DNA of 64,000 bases from NCBI GenBank assembly GCA_002786065.1, contig NHNY01000004.1, positions 1,290,236 through 1,354,235 on the forward strand, in the 5' to 3' direction. How positions within the stretch are numbered: position 1 is the first letter of the stretch; every line of letters begins with the position of its first letter. The translations under genes were made by a program, and so were the position numbers. The notes under the pieces are model-generated. The model was not told the origin of the DNA. It was given only the letters and a program-made list of their open reading frames with translations, and did not search any database. Below, one piece after another: positions 44,701-56,231 of this stretch. The DNA comes from Microcyclospora pomicola. Its lineage: Eukaryota > Ascomycota > Dothideomycetes > Capnodiales.

Positions 44701-46745
44701 CTACTATTTAAGACGACAAGACAGTGTCTTGTCGAGATTCTCTATACAAATTCTGAAGTGCACAGACATTTTTAGAAGGGACGACCATCTCTTAGTAACT
44801 ATCAATTGTTTCGACAACGCGCTATTACAGCGCTTCTAAATAGTTTTAAGAGGCAATTGAAACAATTTAAAGCAAGTTTTGTATACATTTATAGTCGCTA
44901 TAACAACTCGTTATTATACAATATAGTTTCGAAATATCGCTTTATTAGTATTAAAGTTCGTTAAGGTAGTTCGGAGTATATATATATATTTTAGACTACT
45001 CGCGCTACGACATAGTATTCTACATTATATATACACTTCGAACTATTTAATAGGTAAGGTAGTAGGTCTAAATACAAGTTACTTTTACTAGTTAGTTAAA
45101 GTCTTTAAAATAGGTCTACTTTCTATACCTATACTATACTCTTTATAATCCTTATAGTCTAAGGTATACTAAAGAATAATAATAGAAGGGTCGAAGGTAT
45201 AATACTAGGTAATAGCTGTTAGGAAGTAGAGGGAGCAGGGGTAGGGCTATATCTAGTACGCTCTGTCGGGGTAGGGCTAAATATTCGATGTTGTTTATTA
45301 ATAGTAGCAGACCTTACGCTCTCGGAGTATATATCTCTTAGCTTATCTAGGATGTCTGTAGTCCTAGAGTCGTACGACTTATAGCATTACGACGTTTCTA
45401 ACAAAGTCTTGTAGCGAGGTAAGTCGATGCTAAGGTAAGCTAACACTTTGTTTAGGATACGATACGCGCACTCCGACCCTAGGCCTAAACGTCCCTCTTC
45501 TAAAGCTAGAAGGTTATAGGCTTTAGTATATATCTCGCCTGTGTTATAATCTGTTCCTAGATTATCCGCGTTAGACAGAGAGGTCTTGTCGCTGTTAATA
45601 ATAATCCGGGTAGAACGCGCCTTTTGTCTTAGAGGTAGCGATAACAACTTTATAGTTATAGTCGACTCGTATAGGGATAGGTCTTTATCTATAGTATTAA
45701 CCTACGAGTCGGAGAGGACACAGCGCGTATCTTTAGGCTTGCTCCGTTTTATCTTCTAGTTACGTACACGCTTAACCTAATATCGGCCTTCTAGAGACAA
45801 GACCTATAAGTCCTTAGAGTATACGCTTAATACTAGATCTCCGGGCTGCTAGTCTTCGACTAGCGGCGTAGGCCTGCTCGTATTCGGCTGCTATACGTAC
45901 TTACGCTTCTTCTAATAAGATAGGATCCTAAGGTTTACTCGTACTAATAGGTATGTCGTTAGGTCTATAGTACTAGCTTAGGTAGTCTATAGCTAAGAGC
46001 TAAGCTTCTACGTCTTAAGCACATTATATAGCTATAGGCGAGATGTCGTTAGAGCTTTGATCTATAAGGCCTAGCGCTACTATATATTAGTCCGCGACAC
46101 CTAGCGCTAGTTCTAGCTAGCTACAGCGTCCTCTAGTAATATCTTCGACTTCGTCGTGCGAACGATAGCTCTTAGAACCGAAGTACTATATTGCTAAGGT
46201 AAAGTAGACTGCTTGTTATGCAGACGAGTTCTTACTTCTTTAAACTACTCTTAGCTCTATACATCTATAATAGTATTTAGGAGCTACTTCTTCCTTACAT
46301 ATATACTATAACCTAATAGGACATTTATAGTAATTATGTCGAGGGTGTTCTTATCCTTTATATATATCTATACATCCTTAATACTAGTAGTACGCTATAG
46401 ACCTTTCGTTATACTATATTTGTATATTATCGTAGACTGTAACCCGCTATCCTTAGTCTACGTAGCTAGCTGCTTTAATAGCTCGATAATATGCAGTCGT
46501 TATACCTTACTGTTATCTAATAGATCTAGTTCGCGTAGTAGAGCGGTATCTACGTCCGTTTTAGGCCCTTCTCGTAGGATATATATAGTATCTTTAGTAG
46601 AGATCGTTAATAGTAGCTTTACTACTACAGATAAGGTTAATATAATGTTAAGAGACTATAGCTATCTATATAGGGAGTAAGGGACAGAAAGCAAAGGTTA
46701 GTATATATTAATAAAGTGTTAGGGAGTGTATAGTAGAGAACGCAT
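44701..46745. repeat. 2,045-bp direct repeat, proximal copy (heavily RIP-mutated)
   Basis: Starts at CTACTATTTAAGACG and ends at GAGAACGCAT. It aligns with 49259-51303 at a constant offset of 4558 and equal length, with no net gap. In 180 bp aligned from 44763/49321 I counted 12 differences. All are C-to-T or G-to-A in this copy, nine in CpA/TpG and three in CpG context. Confidence 0.9.
45096..46643 (-). pseudogene. RIP-destroyed copy of the unknown gene at 49654-51201
   Basis: Positions are inferred by the constant 4558-base offset from the distal repeat copy. The same frame can be followed without gaps, but many TAG and TAA stops interrupt it; the longest open part is about 86 codons (45387-45647). 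The family is unknown. Confidence 0.8.
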
Positions 46746-47280
46746 TCTAGGGCTAAATATAGTAGGTCGGCTATCTAGATTAGATAATATATTTAACAAT
46801 ATTCTTCTATATTTAGATTCTCCTTTTCTTTCTCTATATTTTATATATACAAAGTTTTCTCCCTAGTACTAGTAGTATACTAGAGGGCTATAAAGATAAT
46901 GCCTAAGCTGTAACTTTAGACTTTCGCTTTATCCTATAGTTTCGTAATATTCTAACGTAATTTCGTGATAAGCATCTAATATAGTCCCTCCTAATAATCG
47001 CTATATACCTAAGTCGCTACAGGTCGTAATTCTAGCTACCCTTAAAACAGTTCGTCTCTTACGATAGTAATAGCATTAATTAGTACTAGCTTCTACTAGT
47101 ATATCGTAACAGCCTCTATAGCCGCGATGTCGTACGAGAGACTGTTATTAGCGTCCGAAGTATTGTCGCTAATAGCGCTATAACTTTCCTTCCTAAAATT
47201 AGCTATAGCAATTACAACTCCCTTTTTCTCTTCGCGACTATTCTTTAACCTCGATAGCTTTTTTATTATTCCTCTCTCTT

Positions 47281-49269
47281 TACCTTGCTTAACTGCTATA
47301 CTCCTAATAGCTACTACTAAGCGTAGATACCTAACCCTTACTAAGGATAACAGCCTTCTAACTAAGCTAAGAGAACGGACTAAGGTACTTGCTTGTATCT
47401 ACTAGACCTAACGTAGAAAAAGCTCGTAGACTCGCGTCCGAGCAACTATATAGACGTTCGATCCTATATTTAGTAGAAAAGTATTCTCTGCGTAGAGTTA
47501 CCGACATAAATATAATACTAGACGACTACATCCCTTAATCTAGCGAGGATAGTATTAGAGGTAATCTTTAGGAACTCGTAGATACTGTTAGTAGTAATTA
47601 AGAGGCTTTTCCTACCCTCTAGGCTCGGTGTGTTAGAGTAGAGGATACAGGTGTAAACAATATACTGTCGCTATACTACGTAGTAAGTAAGGTAGTTACT
47701 TAGCGCTTCTATACAGCAAATTAACGACGAGCGTAGAATATTATAGCTGATAGCGACGATAAGATCGCCTGCTCTCCTTAATGTAGTACTAGCCCTACTA
47801 TAGCAGCATTATATACCCCTAGTAGTCTATACGAGACTAACAGTAATATCGATAATAGGTTCGAGAACGTTATCGATCGATACTACTATACGTAGCAACA
47901 ATAGAACTAGCTACCTTACAGCTTATTATATAGTGCCCTTAGCACTAACGGCCTGTTACTACTGTCCGAGGCATAAGAGGAGGATGCCCTATTTTCGAAT
48001 TAGGAGTTTAGTATATAGCTAGCTACTAGGAGGGACTACTCCTGCGTTAATCGACGCTAACAGAAAGAGCCTAAGGATACTTCTAAGCTACGTTTCGACG
48101 TAATAAACGACCGCGCTTTTAAGGCCGCGTTTATAGCGCGCGAGCCTGCTAATATACTACTACAGTACCTGCTTAAGTTTTAGGGTTGTAGTAGAGCAGA
48201 GCATCGTTCGACTATAAAACAGCATGTTAATAAGTTCCGAACTAATAGCAACACCTACTACCGCTTAAACGATGTCTACTCTAACAGGCGTATAACCTAC
48301 CCTGTTTTATAGAATTAATCGCTGCTCCGCCTAATCGATATAGCTTCGAAGATTATAACGCTATCTACTCTTACTTATACTATAGAAGGGCTTACTCTTA
48401 ATTCTAGCGGTTAGGATAGCTCTCTCCCTCGATATGTCTATGTTTATAAATCTAAGGTTCGAGATAATTCGGCTTATAGCGCTATTACCTTCGACTGTAA
48501 TTCACACTTTAGCTAGGCTACCTTACTCCGCGTATTCTAGCAAGGCCTAAGTTACTTCCCTATCCCTCCTACTATATAGTAGATAAACGCCGAGTTATAT
48601 CTGCCGAAGGAAGCTTAAGCGAGTCTAGGGGTGTTTAATCTAGACACCTATTACTTCCTAAAGCTTAACATAGCGACTTATATTTACCTCGGAGACCTAT
48701 ATAGCGAGGACGTTAAGGTATACATCTTCTTCCCTAATATCTATAACCCGAGTACGCTATTAATATACGATTAGTATCGGATCTAGTATAATTACGTTGT
48801 ATAGCCCGCTCTCTAACGAAGCTATCTATAAGACATACACTCTAGCTTTCCGTCCTATTATAGTAGCGCGACGATAGACTCTACGACCGCTTAAACTAAG
48901 AGGCGGTTAAGAGGGACGTGTAGTATAGGTACTATAGCCTACATTAAATATACTTTAGATACAGAGTTATATTATTTATTATAGGATTACATTATCGAAT
49001 CGCTCTACTCGACAGCTAGCGAGGACCTAGTCTAGTTTTAAGACCCTGTTATCTTTTTTAGCGCTAAGAATTATAAAATAAAGTACTACGATATAGAACT
49101 AGCTAAATATCTAGCGGAGTTTAACGACTTTATCGTAGCTAACTACGACCTTTTATATGTAGAGAACATAGTCGTTAATGTCGGTAAAGAGATTACTCCT
49201 TTGTTAGGAACCCTATCTACCGCTTTTATTAGGGAATGTTATATATATTGTGCCCTACCTACTATTTAA
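47281..49269 (+). pseudogene. RIP relic of a long gene of unknown family
   Basis: One plus-strand frame can be followed for about 660 codons (codons starting at positions congruent to 47281). It shows normal protein character between many TAG and TAA codons and no frameshift: for example VEKARRLASEQLYRRSILYL near 47410, DDYIP...SSEDSIRGNL near 47521, and YLAEFNDFIVANYDLLYVEN near 49120. The stops fit CAG/CAA/TGG codons mutated by RIP. The frame ends at TAA 49267-49269, just inside the distal repeat copy. The true start may lie further left. I see no recognisable transposase, polymerase or helicase motif, so I give no function. Confidence 0.7.
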
Positions 49270-49637
49270 GACGACAAGACAGTGTCTTGTCGAGATTCTC
49301 TATACAAATTCTGAAGTGTACAGACATTTTTAGAAGGGACGACCATCTCTTAGTGACCATCAATTGTTTCGACAACGCGCTATCACAGCGCTTCTAAATA
49401 GTTTTGAGAGGCAATTGAAACAATTTAAAGCAAGTTTTGTATACATTTGTAGTCGCTATAACGACTCGTCGTTGCACAATGTAGTTTCGAAATGTCGCTT
49501 TATTAGTATTGAAGTTCGTCAAGGTGGTTCGGAGCATATGTGTATATTTCAGACTACTCGCGCTGCGACACAGTATTCTACATTACATATACACTTCGAA
49601 CCATTCAATAGGTAAGGTAGTAGGTCTGAATACAAGT

Positions 49638-49664
49638 TACTTTTGCCAGTCGGTCAAAGTCTTT
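49638..49664. repeat. Subtelomeric palindrome, degenerate copy at the 3' end of the unknown gene
   Basis: TTTTGCCAGT-CGGTCAAAGT resembles the subtelomeric palindrome. The TGA that would end the minus-strand frame lies inside it. A RIP-mutated counterpart lies near 45080-45106. Confidence 0.6.
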
Positions 49665-51201
49665 GAAATAGGTCTGCTTTCTACACCTACGCTACACTCT
49701 TCACAATCCTTGTAGTCTAGGGTACACTAAAGAATGATGATGGAAGGGTCGAAGGTGCAATGCTAGGTGATGGCTGTCGGGAAGTAGAGGGAGCAGGGGC
49801 AGGGCTGTGTCTGGTGCGCTCTGTCGGGGTAGGGCCAAATATTCGATGTCGTTCATCAATAGCAGCAGACCTTACGCTCTCGGAGTATACATCTCTCAGC
49901 TTGTCTAGGATGTCTGTAGTCCTGGAGTCGCACGACTCACAGCATTGCGACGTTTCTAACAAAGTCTCGTAGCGAGGCAAGTCGATGCTAAGGCAAGCCA
50001 ACACTTCGTTTAGGATGCGATGCGCGCACTCCGACCCTGGGCCCAAACGTCCCTCTTCCAAGGCTAGAAGGTCATGGGCTTCAGCATACATCTCGCCTGT
50101 GTCATGATCTGTTCCTAGATCATCCGCGTCAGACAGAGAGGTCTCGTCGCTGTCGATAATGATCCGGGCAGAACGCGCCTTTTGTCTCGGGGGTGGCGAT
50201 AACAACTTCATGGTTGCAGTCGACTCGTACAGGGACAGGTCTTCATCTGTAGTATTGACCTGCGAGTCGGAGAGGACACGGCGCGTATCTTCAGGCTTGC
50301 TCCGTTTCATCTTCTGGTTGCGTACACGCTTGACCTGATGTCGGCCTCCTGGAGACGAGACCCATAAGTCCTTAGAGCATGCGCTCAATGCTAGATCTCC
50401 GGGCTGCCGGTCTTCGACCGGCGGCGCAGGCCTGCTCGTATTCGGCCGCTGCACGTACTTACGCTTCTTCTGATGAGATGGGATCCTAAGGTTCACTCGT
50501 ACCAATAGGTATGTCGTTGGGTCCATAGTGCTAGCTTGGGTGGTCTGTAGCTGAGAGCCAAGCTTCTGCGTCTTAAGCACATCATATGGCTGTAGGCGAG
50601 ATGTCGTCGGAGCTTTGATCTGCAAGGCCCGGCGCTGCTGCATATCAGTCCGCGACATCCAGCGCTGGTTCTAGCTAGCCACAGCGTCCTCTAGTGATGT
50701 CTTCGACTTCGTCGTGCGAACGATAGCCCTTAGAACCGAAGTACTATATTGCTAAGGTGAAGTGGACTGCTCGTTATGCAGACGAGTTCTCACTTCTTTG
50801 AACCACTCTCGGCCCTATGCATCTGCAATAGTATTCAGGAGCCGCTCCTTCCTTGCGTATATGCCACAACCTAACAGGACATTTACAGTGATCATGTCGA
50901 GGGTGTTCTCATCCTTCACGTACGTCCGTACATCCTTGATGCCGGTAGTACGCCACAGACCTTTCGTCATACCATATTTGTATATCATCGTAGACCGCAA
51001 CCCGCTGTCCTCGGTCTGCGCAGCCAGCTGCTTCAATAGCTCGATGATGTGCAGTCGTTGTGCCTCACTGTTACCTAACAGATCTAGTTCGCGTAGCAGA
51101 GCGGCATCCACGTCCGTTCCAGGCCCTTCTCGCAGGACATACATAGCATCTTCAGTAGAGATCGTCGATAGCAGCTTCACTGCTACAGATAAGGTTGACA
51201 T
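49654..51201 (-). CDS. Unknown subtelomeric protein, 516-codon frame interrupted by six TAG codons
   Basis: From the ATG at 51201 one frame runs without gap to TGA at 49656-49654. It is broken only by TAG at 50817-50815, 50754-50752, 50673-50671, 49719-49717, 49689-49687 and 49683-49681. Flanking residues make Trp plausible at several (NTIADA-x-GREWF, VAS-x-NQRWM, KSVA-x-V-x-KADL). Nearby CAG codons are intact (e.g. MQQRRALQ). The N-terminal ~130 residues look helical (LHIIELLKQLAAQ). The rest is basic then Ser/Pro-rich with acidic patches (SDADDLGTDHDTGE). I see no known domain. The gene sits wholly in the distal repeat copy, divergent from the RecQ-fusion gene. It may be a pseudogene by light RIP, or expressed with UAG recoding or editing. 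Confidence 0.6.
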
Positions 51202-51316
51202 GATGTCGAGAGACTGTAGCTATCTGTATAGGGAGTAAGGGACAGGAAGCAAAGGTCAGCGTGTGTCGATGAAGTGTTAGGGAGTGTATGGTGGAGAACG
51301 CATACCGCTAAGGCTT

Positions 51317-54300
51317 ATGTCATCCGAAGATCGCACCCCGGCTTACATAATCAAACATCGCGATGGATTCAGCAACGTAAGCAAAGACTTTGACCGACCG
51401 GCCAAAGTTTTAGAATCGCCAGACATTATATCGCTTTTTAGCAAATGTCACCAACTCCATCAGTACAGCATAGTCGACTTTCTCCTGAAGATGGGAGAGA
51501 CATCACGATCGATTTACCTACCGAGCTGCAGCAGCGTGTCCTTTACATCGCTGATGCTCGCATTGTAGTGTGCCTCCTATGCAAGATATGCTACGTCCCG
51601 TCGACGAAAGGGGTACAACGACATCTTCGCCGCCAACATATCGATTGGCCTCTTAAAGATCGTCAGCTTATCGAGACGTATATCGCCAGTTTAGATCTTG
51701 CAGATCCAAAGGCCATCCCAACCCCAGTCGGCATTTCTCGCCCTATCCCAGGTCTCGGGATACACGACGGCTGGGTTTGTCAGGAGTGCCAATATGCTAC
51801 AAAGGAGCAAAGTAGCATACAAGAACACTGTCGGGGGAAGCACGGTTGGGTAAGGGCTGCTGCACGACTTTGGAAGCCGGGCAAGATACAGACATTGTTT
51901 GGGGGTCCCCGTCGGCAGTACTTCAGCGTCCTCGATGAAAGGCCAAGTGAAGAAGGGGATAAGGGTGATTGGGAAGAGGCCGTAGTAAATATATTGGAAA
52001 GGGGGAAACTAAGAGACCAAGAGGAACTGGAGGAGCAGTATAACCCAAGCGGAGAATTGGCGCCCGTGGACAACACGCCATAGATGCGAAAGACGAGATG
52101 GGCTGATAAGTTTACTGGGTATGATCTACGCCAGGTCGTTCAGTTGAGTGTAAAGCCGACGAACGACGACGCGCAGCTAAGCAGCATTTGGGACTCCGTC
52201 TGCCGAATCCTCGCACAATGCGAGGCTAGCATAAAGGCGTGGCACCGAGATGTCGAGGACGGAGATGTTGTTCTAGGGTGGTTGAACAGTCCGAAAGCCA
52301 CGGAAACCAATACCAAGCCATTCAGTGTGTATTACGAGAAAGCAACGCATTAGAAGTACGCAAGCTATTGGGCACGTTGCATCTGTTATAACCTTCGCTT
52401 GCTACATAGCGGAACGAATCATGGACACCAATTCGATCCAACAGAGGAGCGAGCGATGCGTGAAGCATGGGACGCGGTGAACTTCGGGGAAGGCGACGAG
52501 GCATTAGATCGTTCGATATTCGATCTCAGTGTTCGGCTATGGCAACATGAAGCTCTAGGCACTTCGAAGTCGGCGTTAATACATTTTTGCGCCGTGCTAG
52601 GTATCCACGAGCAGACGTACTGTTTCCGCCTCGCGCCTACATATGGTCAAATGCTGGCGGGATTACTATATTGCGCTCGATTAATCCTCTTTGAACATGC
52701 ATTACCGCGCGACTCTCGTACACAGCTGACAGACCTATTTACTAAGTTTATCGCTGTTTATCATCTGTGGCTTGTGGATGGACGGCCTACGCCGTTCCAC
52801 TACATTGTGAACTTGCTTGCATATGCTCTCAGCGCAGGCAAAGAAGTCGGTGCTCTACCACGGGTAATTTGGTCAGATGCCCGAGACACCTTGATTTATC
52901 AGGGGCAACGTCTCCCTCTCAATGACCTACGGCAATTTGTGAACAACATATGTGCAGCTGCGGAACACGTTCTGTACCAGAAATTAGGGGTAGCAGACGT
53001 CGCTGGGTCCTTCAAGGCAATCATAGACGATATGAATGACAGGTCATTAGGATATTCCTTCATAGCCGACCCTAGAAACCAACTCATGTCCGGGCGTGAG
53101 GCCATTCTCCGACGACTTGCAGTCTCCTCCACCTATCGATCATTGTTCGACAAGACGCTAAAGGTAGAGCCACATGCCTGGCGGGCCTATCATGGTCATC
53201 TCGACCGATTCATGGGATTGTTATTTATCCTCGTCCACATGTGTAGCGGCGCACCAGCGCGAGGGGTGGAGATACTCCCAAGTCGATGGATGAACGCTTA
53301 TAAGGGACCACGAAACGTGTATATTGTTGATGGAGAGGTCATGATCGTCACTGCGTATCACAAGTCGCAGGCTATTACGGGGGCACATCGTGTCATTGCC
53401 CGGTTCTTACCACATCGAGTGGGAAAATTGCTTATTGCTTATCTTGTTGAGATTCGCCCATTCCACATGCTCCTCGACAGAGACAGTATTCCCAAAAAAG
53501 CCAGGAGCTTCCTATGGACTAACAAACAGGGTCTATGGTCCACCTCACACGCCACGAAGACCCTCGCGACGGAGACCGCAAGTAAGATAGGCACGCGAAT
53601 CACCTTCCATGATTACAGACACATCGCGAAGGCCATCGATCGAGAACAAGTACGTAGCATGATCGACGAAGATGAAGAAGGCCCTGATAACATTCACGAC
53701 CTAGCCTTTGCGCATACAAGTGCTACCGCCGATAGGATATATGCGATCGACGCTACCATGCTACGCAGTCTGACTTCTCGAACACTGAATGCGTTCCGAA
53801 GCGTGTCCCACAAGTGGCATTCGTTTTGGAGATTCGACGGGCCACCAGTGGAGCGAGGGCTTACGAGAGCGCGAGATTCGGGTAGCTGGCCCGAACTTCC
53901 ACCGAGAAAACTTGTACGAAGGGAAACGAATGCAAAAACTTTGGCCGGTCGGTCAAAGTTTTCAGATCCAGCGATTGAGGAAGCATTGGCGCACCTACAC
54001 GGACCCAAGAGCGAATTCAAAGACGTCTACCAGAAGGCCGGACTCAAAGCAGTACTGGAAGACAAAAGTCCTCTCGTGGTCATTCTTCCTCCAGGGGGTG
54101 GGAAGAGTCTCCTCTTTCAGCTCCCCGCGTCTCTATCGACCACGACTGCCACGATTGTCGTCGCACCGTTCCGGGCATTAATTAATGACCTCGTCCAGCG
54201 CAGTCGCGCACTAGGCATCAAGAGTCAGATGTGGGACGGCCAGCACTCTACCAATGCCCAGTTAGTCTTCGTCAGCGCAGAGACTGCCGCTGTGAACGAT

Positions 54301-55950
54301 GATTTTATGACATATCTTTCCAAACTGCAAGTGGATGGTCGGCTTGATCGTATCGTCGTCGACGAGTGTCACGTCCCACTCACCGCACAGTCCTATCGTC
54401 ATCAACTGGCCCATCTTGATCGGCTTCGCACCATCCCGTGTCAATTGGTGCTATTGACCGGAACCCTGCCGCCTCGAATGTGTCCTGACCTAGAGGCTCT
54501 GTTCCTTCTCCGAGACATCGAACGTAGGCCGCTCTATGTTCGCGCGCAGACGAACAGGAGCAACATTATGTACGAAGTAGAGGTCGGCCTAGTAGCTACA
54601 CGGGAGGATACCTTAAGGGATCGAATCCGTGAACAGCAACGTAGAACCCCTAATCAACGCTGCCTGATTTTTTGCCGTACCCGCGCCTTAAGCGAGGCGA
54701 TCGCTGCCGCACTCGGTTGCCAGGCCTATCACCGCGCGCAATCCAATCACGACGAGTCCATCGCGGCGTGGAGGGCTGGCGAGGATACGACTCTCGTAGC
54801 CACGACCGCTCTAGGGACTGGCGTCGATCTACTAGATGTGAACTTGGTCATACACATCGGCCTTCCCTATAGCATTGTCGACTTCGTTCAAGAAGTTGGG
54901 CGTGCAGGTCGGAGTGGACAACAGTCGTGTAGCATCGTGATGTTGTCTGAAACCGAGCTGTCATGGATCATGAGTCCGGATGCTCATAAGCAAACCTGGA
55001 ACCAAGAAGGTCTGCGGCTCTTTCTAGCCGCCGACAGCTGTCGACGCGCAATATTGACCTTGGTCATGGATGGCATCAGCAAATCGTGCGATCCAGCCAT
55101 CGCAGAGATTTGCGACAACTGTCACAAACAGCACTCTACGTCGCCGGTCCTGGCTGATGATGCCGAACCTCTGACCGAAACGTCGTCCAAACAAATAGAT
55201 GATATGCCGGTACAACAGTCGAGTATACCTCTGCCCAGTCGCGCAGAGCAACAAGCCCGGGATCACATTCACGGTACGCGCCTCTTCTCAGAGCGTATAC
55301 GCACGCGGGGGGATGAGCAAAGCAGCTTGCTAATCGCGGTGCGGGAGATTGCGACTGGGTGTGCGTATTGCTAGCTACAACAGCGTGATCCCACCAAACA
55401 CCCTACCCTGTCCTGTCCGCTGTTAGAAGAGGCTCTCGGTACTCCGTATCGGGCTGTACGAAAGACCCTTCATATGAAACCTAAAACTTATTGCTGCTAC
55501 CGATGCGGCTTACCTGCGGACTAGTGCCCCTACTTCTCACAGCGCCAGAAGTGTCAGGAGGCCGATATTGTTCCAGCATTGGCCCTCGCAGGATGGGCAG
55601 ACGACCTTACGGGGGCAGCGATACGATCTAGGTCAGGTTGTACGACGCTCTCCGACTTCCTGCAGTGGATGGGCGAGCTAGCCTATGTAGCCGGTATTCG
55701 AAGTGCGAACATGGTGAAAGCGGCATGTACCGTTGCCCGACTGAACGCAGTGACGAGTACCACGTAGGTCTTCGATCATCAGTCGAGAAAGGACGGCCGC
55801 GCTCGAAAAGCTGAAACTTTGGTCGACTGGCGAAAGTTTTCAAGTTTGCGGAATTTATTCTTGAAACAGGTACGATCGCAAACTTTAGCCGACTGGCAAA
55901 ATTGCTACAGCGATTTAACGTGTCGTCGCAGATATCTCCCGCGCATGTGA
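51317..55950 (+). CDS. Subtelomeric C2H2 / tyrosine-recombinase-like / RecQ helicase fusion, five in-frame TAG codons
   Basis: Exon 1 (51317-51376) joins exon 2 (51442-55950) across a 65-bp intron that carries the subtelomeric palindrome; the total is 1523 codons. Zinc-finger elements: a first Cys/His group near residues 64-85 and CQECQYATKEQSSIQEHCRGKH near 120 (C2H2). A region with tyrosine-recombinase marks follows: ARGVE near 624, HDYRH near 742, and AHTSATADRIYAI with His and Tyr nine residues apart near 778-787. RecQ motifs: GGGKS near 904, DECH near 994, TGTLPP, and QEVGRAGRSG near 1172. A Cys-rich tail (CCYRCGLPAD) follows. TAG codons at 52081, 52351, 55372, 55522 and 55765 are the only stops before TGA at 55948. 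Fungal telomere-linked RecQ helicases are known; this is probably one. Whether it is functional depends on the TAGs. Confidence 0.8.
51386..51410. repeat. Subtelomeric palindrome copy in intron 1 of the RecQ fusion gene
   Basis: GACTTTGACCG-ACCGGCCAAAG, starting 9 nt after the GTAAGC donor of the 51377-51441 intron. Confidence 0.85.
53937..53960. repeat. Subtelomeric palindrome copy within RecQ-fusion coding sequence
   Basis: AACTTTGGCCGG-TCGGTCAAAGTT, in frame, encoding KTLAGRSKF just upstream of the helicase domain. Excising it as an intron would shift the frame. Confidence 0.85.
55815..55838. repeat. Subtelomeric palindrome copy
   Basis: AACTTTGGTCGA-CTGGCGAAAGTT, in the 3' part of the RecQ-fusion frame; the surrounding bases GCTCGAAAAGCTG recur near 57245. 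Confidence 0.85.
55881..55903. repeat. Subtelomeric palindrome copy
   Basis: AACTTTAGCCGA-CTGGCAAAATT, 66 bp after the previous copy. Confidence 0.75.
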
Positions 55951-55980
55951 ATGTTGCTAGGGCCTTAGTTGCCTTGTCAG

Positions 55981-56042
55981 TTCACATGCATTTGTTCACA
56001 TACATTTGTTCACATGCCTTTGTTCACATGCCTTTGTTCACT
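55981..56042 (+). repeat. 14-bp tandem repeat, about four units
   Basis: Units of TTTGTTCACATGCC with variants (GCA and ACA for GCC), just upstream of the promoter of the small gene at 56232. Confidence 0.85.
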
Positions 56043-56231
56043 TCCCCAGCCACCTTTTAATTTTATCGCCGAAAAGGGTAATGGTCTGTGCGTGGTCAGA
56101 GAGGATATACCCTTTCGTTCTCGCCCTTTTCAACTTCTCCTTTTCATCCACTTCCTCTCCTTTCAGCATTCGATTCGACGCCAGTCCCCACAGTTCAGTT
56201 CCAAGACGAACTCCTCAAAGACAACCACATT

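Larger units (their letters stand above)
44480..49258. other. RIP-mutated, AT-rich block
   Basis: Base composition shifts abruptly after the cutinase gene. CpA and TpG become rare while TpA is very common and CpG is kept. Reading frames are destroyed by both TAG and TAA stops. This is the signature of repeat-induced point mutation (CpA to TpA). The block contains the proximal 2,045-bp repeat copy (44701-46745) and a spacer with a decayed long gene. It ends exactly where the distal repeat copy starts. Confidence 0.85.
49259..51303. repeat. 2,045-bp direct repeat, distal copy (lightly mutated)
   Basis: Same ends and length as 44701-46745. It keeps far more CpA/TpG. It is not pristine: at the site matching 44758 it has T (GTGTAC) where the proximal copy keeps C (GTGCAC). 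It carries the unknown minus-strand gene 49654-51201 and abuts the 5' end of the RecQ-fusion gene. Confidence 0.9.

Noticed and set aside
44701-51303. LTR retrotransposon with 2-kb terminal repeats
   Set aside because: The repeat does not begin TG and end CA, carries its own gene, shows no clear target-site duplication, and the spacer frame shows no reverse transcriptase or integrase motifs.
53909-53963. Intron in the RecQ-fusion gene removing the 53937 palindrome
   Set aside because: GTACGA...CAG is available, but the excised 52 nt would shift the frame away from the clear helicase domain.
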